Assembly (NCBI GenBank): GCA_026260175.1
Contig: JAKCWW010010103.1
Location: 1 to 22,369 of the forward strand
Length of the DNA stretch: 22,369 nucleotides
DNA from: Reticulitermes lucifugus
Lineage: Eukaryota; Arthropoda; Insecta; Blattodea; Rhinotermitidae
Direction: 5' to 3'
The notes below the pieces were generated by a model that searched no databases, was not told the DNA's origin, and saw only the letters and a list, made by a program, of their open reading frames with translations. Shown here in pieces: positions 18,850 to 22,369 of this stretch. The translations under genes were made by a program, and so were the position numbers. Numbering within the stretch: the stretch's first letter is position 1; each line of letters begins with the position of its first letter.

Positions 18850-19615
18850 CTTTATATTTAATCGGGATTGTCTTCGAATGTCGACTCTTCCAGTTATCGA
18901 GAAAGATAGTGATACTCTAGTCTCAGAAATGAATGAAAATAACGGAAGTAAAAATAAAATAAGATAACAAAGTAGGGTATATGAAAGAAGGAAAGAAAGA
19001 AGATAAATGAAAAGGTAAAGACGGTGAAGATAGTATTTAAAATATACCAACACACATGGAAATTTATGATTAAAATTTCTAGACACATCATGCGGTCCCA
19101 CTTCAAATAGGGTTAGTAAATATAGATACAATCTAGCATCCAAAAAGGAACATGTACTCTTGTTGGTGTAATGAATGGAAGATCGCATAAAAATAGATTA
19201 CACTGCTGTTCTGCGCTGCGATGTTCCAGTATTTTACAAATATTTCAAGTATTTTATTCTGTTCTAATCCAGAGTTCAATAAATTAGAATCTATTCGGAT
19301 AGAACTAATTTAAAAAGTAATTTTTAAATTACAGTTTCACGTACCTGAATATGATAAAGAAAGAGCTTGGTCACCATCTCAGCTCTGAAGAAACTGCTGA
19401 AGCAGAGGTTACACACTGGCCGACATTTTGAGTGTGTCTGCCTTTCCACCATCTCATGCGTAGATTCAATTGAACTATTTAGCATTCAGCAACACGACAC
19501 ATGGCACTTGCATAGATGACAGGTAATCAGCATGAGGAAATTCCATACTTCAATAAAATCCTAACAATTTTTATGTGTATGCGTTTTAAATACGCTTTTA
19601 ATGGCTACGTTCATA
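18850..19615. other. No recognisable feature
   Basis: A 113-codon minus frame (18847-19188) is rich in Leu/Tyr/Phe over AT-rich DNA, with no recognised domain. A short hairpin CTGCTGAAGCAG lies near 19391. Confidence 0.4.
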
Positions 19616-19620
19616 ATAGC

Positions 19621-19775
19621 ATTGTTGGAATGACACTGAGAGGGGAAAGCCGAAACACTCACAGATCTGTCCCATTGCCTGTTTTTCCACCACAAATCCC
19701 ACACGGAAGGGCCTGGTTTAGAGCCCGTATCTTCGGCGTAAAATTCCGGTGAATAATCGCCTCAGCTATGGCATT
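19621..19775 (-). repeat. tRNA-derived SINE, minus strand (family C)
   Basis: On the minus strand GCCATAGCTGAGGCG (A-box position, about 19773-19759) is followed by GGGCTCTAAACC (degenerate B-box, 19726-19715). The body then reads GTGGGATTTGTGGTGGAAAA and ends in the TTTCCCCTCTCAGTGTCATT part. The plus-strand translation HRSVPLPVFPPQIPHGRAW is typical of spurious proteins called over this widespread insect repeat. A second, truncated piece lies at 18797-18848. The 78-codon frame at 19516-19752 is not a gene. Confidence 0.75.
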
Positions 19776-19789
19776 GCCGAATATTCATG

Positions 19790-22070
19790 AGCGTACTCAC
19801 AAAATCCTACTCTTAGGCTACACAATGTGCTAGATTATTCCAGTGCCCATCTTCACTACCTATTTCTGTACGATCTCTTTATACCCTAGAAACACGTTAT
19901 AGAATAACTATAAGACATAGGATAATATTGGGTCGTGGGTGACCCCATTTATTATTAATATTTTTTGTAACAATATTATAAATTTTTATTTATAATGCTC
20001 GTTTTCAAAATCACTGCTAATACTTTAATACAAAGACGTTAACATCATTGTTATAATAAATATCACTTTCGCCCTTTATAATACTGAATATTACTAAAAT
20101 TGGAACTCAGATTTTCAAGTCCCACTAGTACTTATCCAAATAAATAAAACAGGATAATAGTAACTAATATTTCTAGTGAGAACAAAGCACTTTAAACAAA
20201 TATTTTTCCTGTATAAAAATTTCGTGTATTATTCACAATATCACCCCTTCTTTCATTCCTAGAATGTGAGAGAGTTGAATAGAATTTTAAACGTTTTCTG
20301 CTCATTGACGCTGTAGAGTGTGGAGGACCAAAAGCCCTACACCATTTATCTGCAGCAGAGAGACAGGCTTTAACACTCCATTCAAATACCGTAACTCAAA
20401 AAAGCAGTCTTCTTCACTACTGTCACTCTCATCTTCTAGGTCCTCCAATAGTCCACATATCTCATCATCATGCACGTATTAAAGTCCAGACGTATTTTCA
20501 GCAAAAATATAGGACACCACGAAGATGTAGGTAAGTGAATTTGGAAAGGGAGAAACAGAAATGGTACTTTGACGTCGTCTAAGGAACGAAAGCGCAATTT
20601 ATAAGTAAAGGCTACTGAAAAGAAACTTCCAACGTGGTCTCAACAGGAGCTCAGTGAACCCCCGAAGGTGTACTGTTCGAGAAGATTCTAACACAATTCT
20701 GCGAATGTGCATAATGCGAATTAGGTTCAGCAGGGTCCGCTGCGAAGCCGCCATCTGTTTCTACTTTTAATACTATTCTCCAGGCATTGCAGAGTGTTTT
20801 AACAATTTCGCTTTCACACTTTGCAACCAAAATTAGCTTGCTTAATTTTTCACTATGAAGCCAGAGTCCTACGAACAATATTGTACCAGAGAAGTAATAG
20901 CAATTATGAGTTTACTCAGGCAATTTTTTTCTTTCCCTTCTTCCAAATATTTAACTCAATTACTCGTGTCAAACATCCTCAAATAACATTTGCAAGTCTA
21001 TGATTCTTCACACTGTAGATTTTGAGCTGTTACACCGTGTAGAGCGCTAGGTACCAAAGTTTGGGAGCAACACGTTTTCCTCATTGTCAGGGTTGATGCT
21101 AAAAAGTTGGATAGCATTTAATGTTGGTGTCCATATAAAGACTACACGGTGTCACTCCTATAATACCAAAATCTGTAACATGAATAAAAGTTATTCCTTT
21201 AGTGTGTTAGACCAACACATTTATTATAAAAACAAGTGAAAATGGCGGCTTCAGGTGATTTATAGTTAAGATTTGTAGAAAGCAGATACGTGAAAAAATT
21301 ACGTAATATTGAGTACTGTTTGACTTTTAAGGTTCCCAGAGCTGTGACACTGAGGATTCAGGGCTATGACGCCGTGCAGTCTGGTAAAGGTTTACCAACG
21401 TTTGGAATGAGTGTGATGTCACCACTGTGTCTATAAGAAAAAAAAGCGCAGTAATTCCAAAACTACTGCTTTATACAGGAAAATATAATGTATTTTGTGT
21501 AAGTTTTTAAGCATCAGCAACAGCAGGAGTGTACAAATTTTGAAGCTAAGTTTTCTACTTTAACCTCAGAAGCCTTGAGTATTAAAATTCTTGCTTCTTT
21601 CGTATCACACACTGCACTGTACTGCTTATGAAATCACAATACAATTGGCATAATATTTATTCAGATTAGAATTCTAGCCATGGTTATTGCAGCCTTCAGA
21701 GAAGGAATACTCTTCAGTGGAGAAGCTATATAATTCCGCACACAGAATATTTTACGTACCCATCCTCTGCTATGCTTATATTTGGAGATCAGCCTCATAC
21801 GTTGTTGCAGATGGGATTTACACAACGCATCGCCTTCTGTATATAATCTTACCATATGTCGCCGTGCACACCATACATATGAATGACGAAGTGAGCGTCA
21901 GGGGCTGCAGGAAATAAATTCTTCTTGTTACTTGAGTTTCTCTAGCAACAGGGAGTAGCATAAGCCGAATGTATAATGTTATACCTTAAACCCTTACACA
22001 CTGCCTTCTATGAATATAAAATCTTCCTTTGAGAGGATAATTAATATCTTCCTATCTAATCAAATATTGT
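19790..22070. other. No recognised gene; two minor curiosities
   Basis: A minus-strand stretch of 58 open codons (20478-20302) reads GLLEDLEDESDSSEEDCFFE with a clear acidic run. It could be a piece of a transposase or an exon, but I cannot place it. An 11-bp inverted repeat bounds 21032-21152. The rest, including the open frames 20651-20878 (minus), 20821-21003, 21661-21855 (minus) and 21687-21917, is unrecognised. Confidence 0.4.
21032..21152. repeat. 121-bp segment bounded by 11-bp inverted repeats
   Basis: ACACCGTGTAG (21032-21042) and its reverse complement CTACACGGTGT (21142-21152) face each other. The same 11-mer also occurs at 11363. This could be a tiny MITE-like element, but no target duplication is visible. 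Confidence 0.3.
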
Positions 22071-22078
22071 TCTGTAGT

Positions 22079-22369
22079 AAAATAAGCTTCATAGACTGCA
22101 AGAAGGCATTTGATCGTGTAAACTGGATCAAATTAATGCAGATCCTAAAGGGAATTGAGATAGACTGGCGCGAAAGAAGATTTATCAGCAAATTGTACAT
22201 GGAAGAGTGTCAAAATACGACTGGACCAAGGGGAGACGAGGAGTGTGAAGATTGGAAGAGGAATTAGACAAGGTTGCTGTTTGTCACCGATTCTGTTCAA
22301 CTTATGCAGCGAGTACATTACCAAGGAAGCTCTTGAAGGGTTTGGAGACTTCAAAATAGGAGGACAAGT
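22079..22369 (+). pseudogene. Non-LTR retrotransposon reverse transcriptase fragment, runs off the window
   Basis: The frame from 22079 reads ISFIDCKKAFDRVNWIKLMQ, then GIEIDWRERRFISKLYMEE. FIDCKKAFD is RT motif A, with the metal-binding Asp codon at 22094-22096. A one-base shift between about 22197 and 22206 moves the match to the next frame: SVKIRLDQGETRSVKIGRGI, RQGCCLSPILFNL (motif B), then EYITKEALEGFGDFKIGG to the edge. Motif C (YADD) would lie beyond the window. Upstream of 22079 the similarity is weak (FERIINIFLSNQ may be a decayed start of the domain). The motif set is that of the APE-type LINE groups (CR1/Jockey/I-like). The exact clade is not assigned, and this copy is broken by the frameshift. 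Confidence 0.9.

Noticed and set aside
19386..19420. Another hammerhead-like core (CTGAAGA with CTGCTGAAGCAG hairpin)
   Set aside because: The second core half GAAAC is absent (AGGTTAC instead), so the match rests on a 7-mer and a small hairpin.
1..22369. CRISPR array, prokaryotic operon, riboswitch or phage system
   Set aside because: No regular repeat-spacer structure, ribosome-binding-site-led gene series or long prokaryotic reading frames. All the evidence points to eukaryotic repeat-rich DNA.

Overview
This window looks like eukaryotic intergenic or intronic DNA from an arthropod, most likely an insect. It is AT-rich and has no intact host gene. It holds several kinds of decayed transposable elements, microsatellites and tRNA-derived short repeats. 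The repeats resemble families I know from insect genomes, with a cockroach/termite-like flavour, but the species cannot be fixed from this sequence. No bacterial-type operon, rRNA, functional tRNA or CRISPR array was seen. Almost all open stretches are under 130 codons and have no recognisable domain. The exception is one unrecognised 174-codon stretch.

Layout. Positions 1-1110 carry short interspersed repeat pieces, including two copies of one family in opposite orientation (about 424-690 on plus, 940-1110 on minus). Positions 1110-6440 are mostly featureless, apart from a degenerate 9-bp periodic repeat (2920-3118) and a weak candidate exon on the minus strand (2358-2619). Positions 6441-7515 are the best-structured part. 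They hold a 5'-truncated, frameshifted R4/Dong-type LINE bounded on both sides by (AAT)n. A second insertion of about 223 bp (7073-7295) interrupts it, flanked by a perfect 13-bp target-site duplication. That insertion carries a perfect 18-bp hairpin and a hammerhead-ribozyme-like motif of the kind found in Penelope-like elements.

Further right are a minus-strand tRNA-derived SINE (8306-8545), a minus-strand hAT transposase fossil (9099-9400) and a hammerhead/Penelope-like motif near 12015. A short insect-repeat fragment (12790-12925) and a G-rich GGT triplet expansion (13066-13402) follow. Two more hammerhead-like motifs lie on the minus strand (14675-14711, 17116-17155). A fossil Tc1/mariner-superfamily transposase (15765-16425) has second-D to E spacing that fits the DD82E (Sailor-like) group. 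A 26-bp minisatellite (17307-17802) is split by a second copy of the 8.3-kb SINE family. Two pieces of a third SINE family lie at 18797 and 19621. The window ends inside a non-LTR retrotransposon reverse transcriptase (22079-22369) that has one frameshift and runs off the edge.

The elements do not form a pathway. They record successive insertions, and the nesting gives relative ages: R4-type LINE before Penelope-like insert, and minisatellite before SINE.
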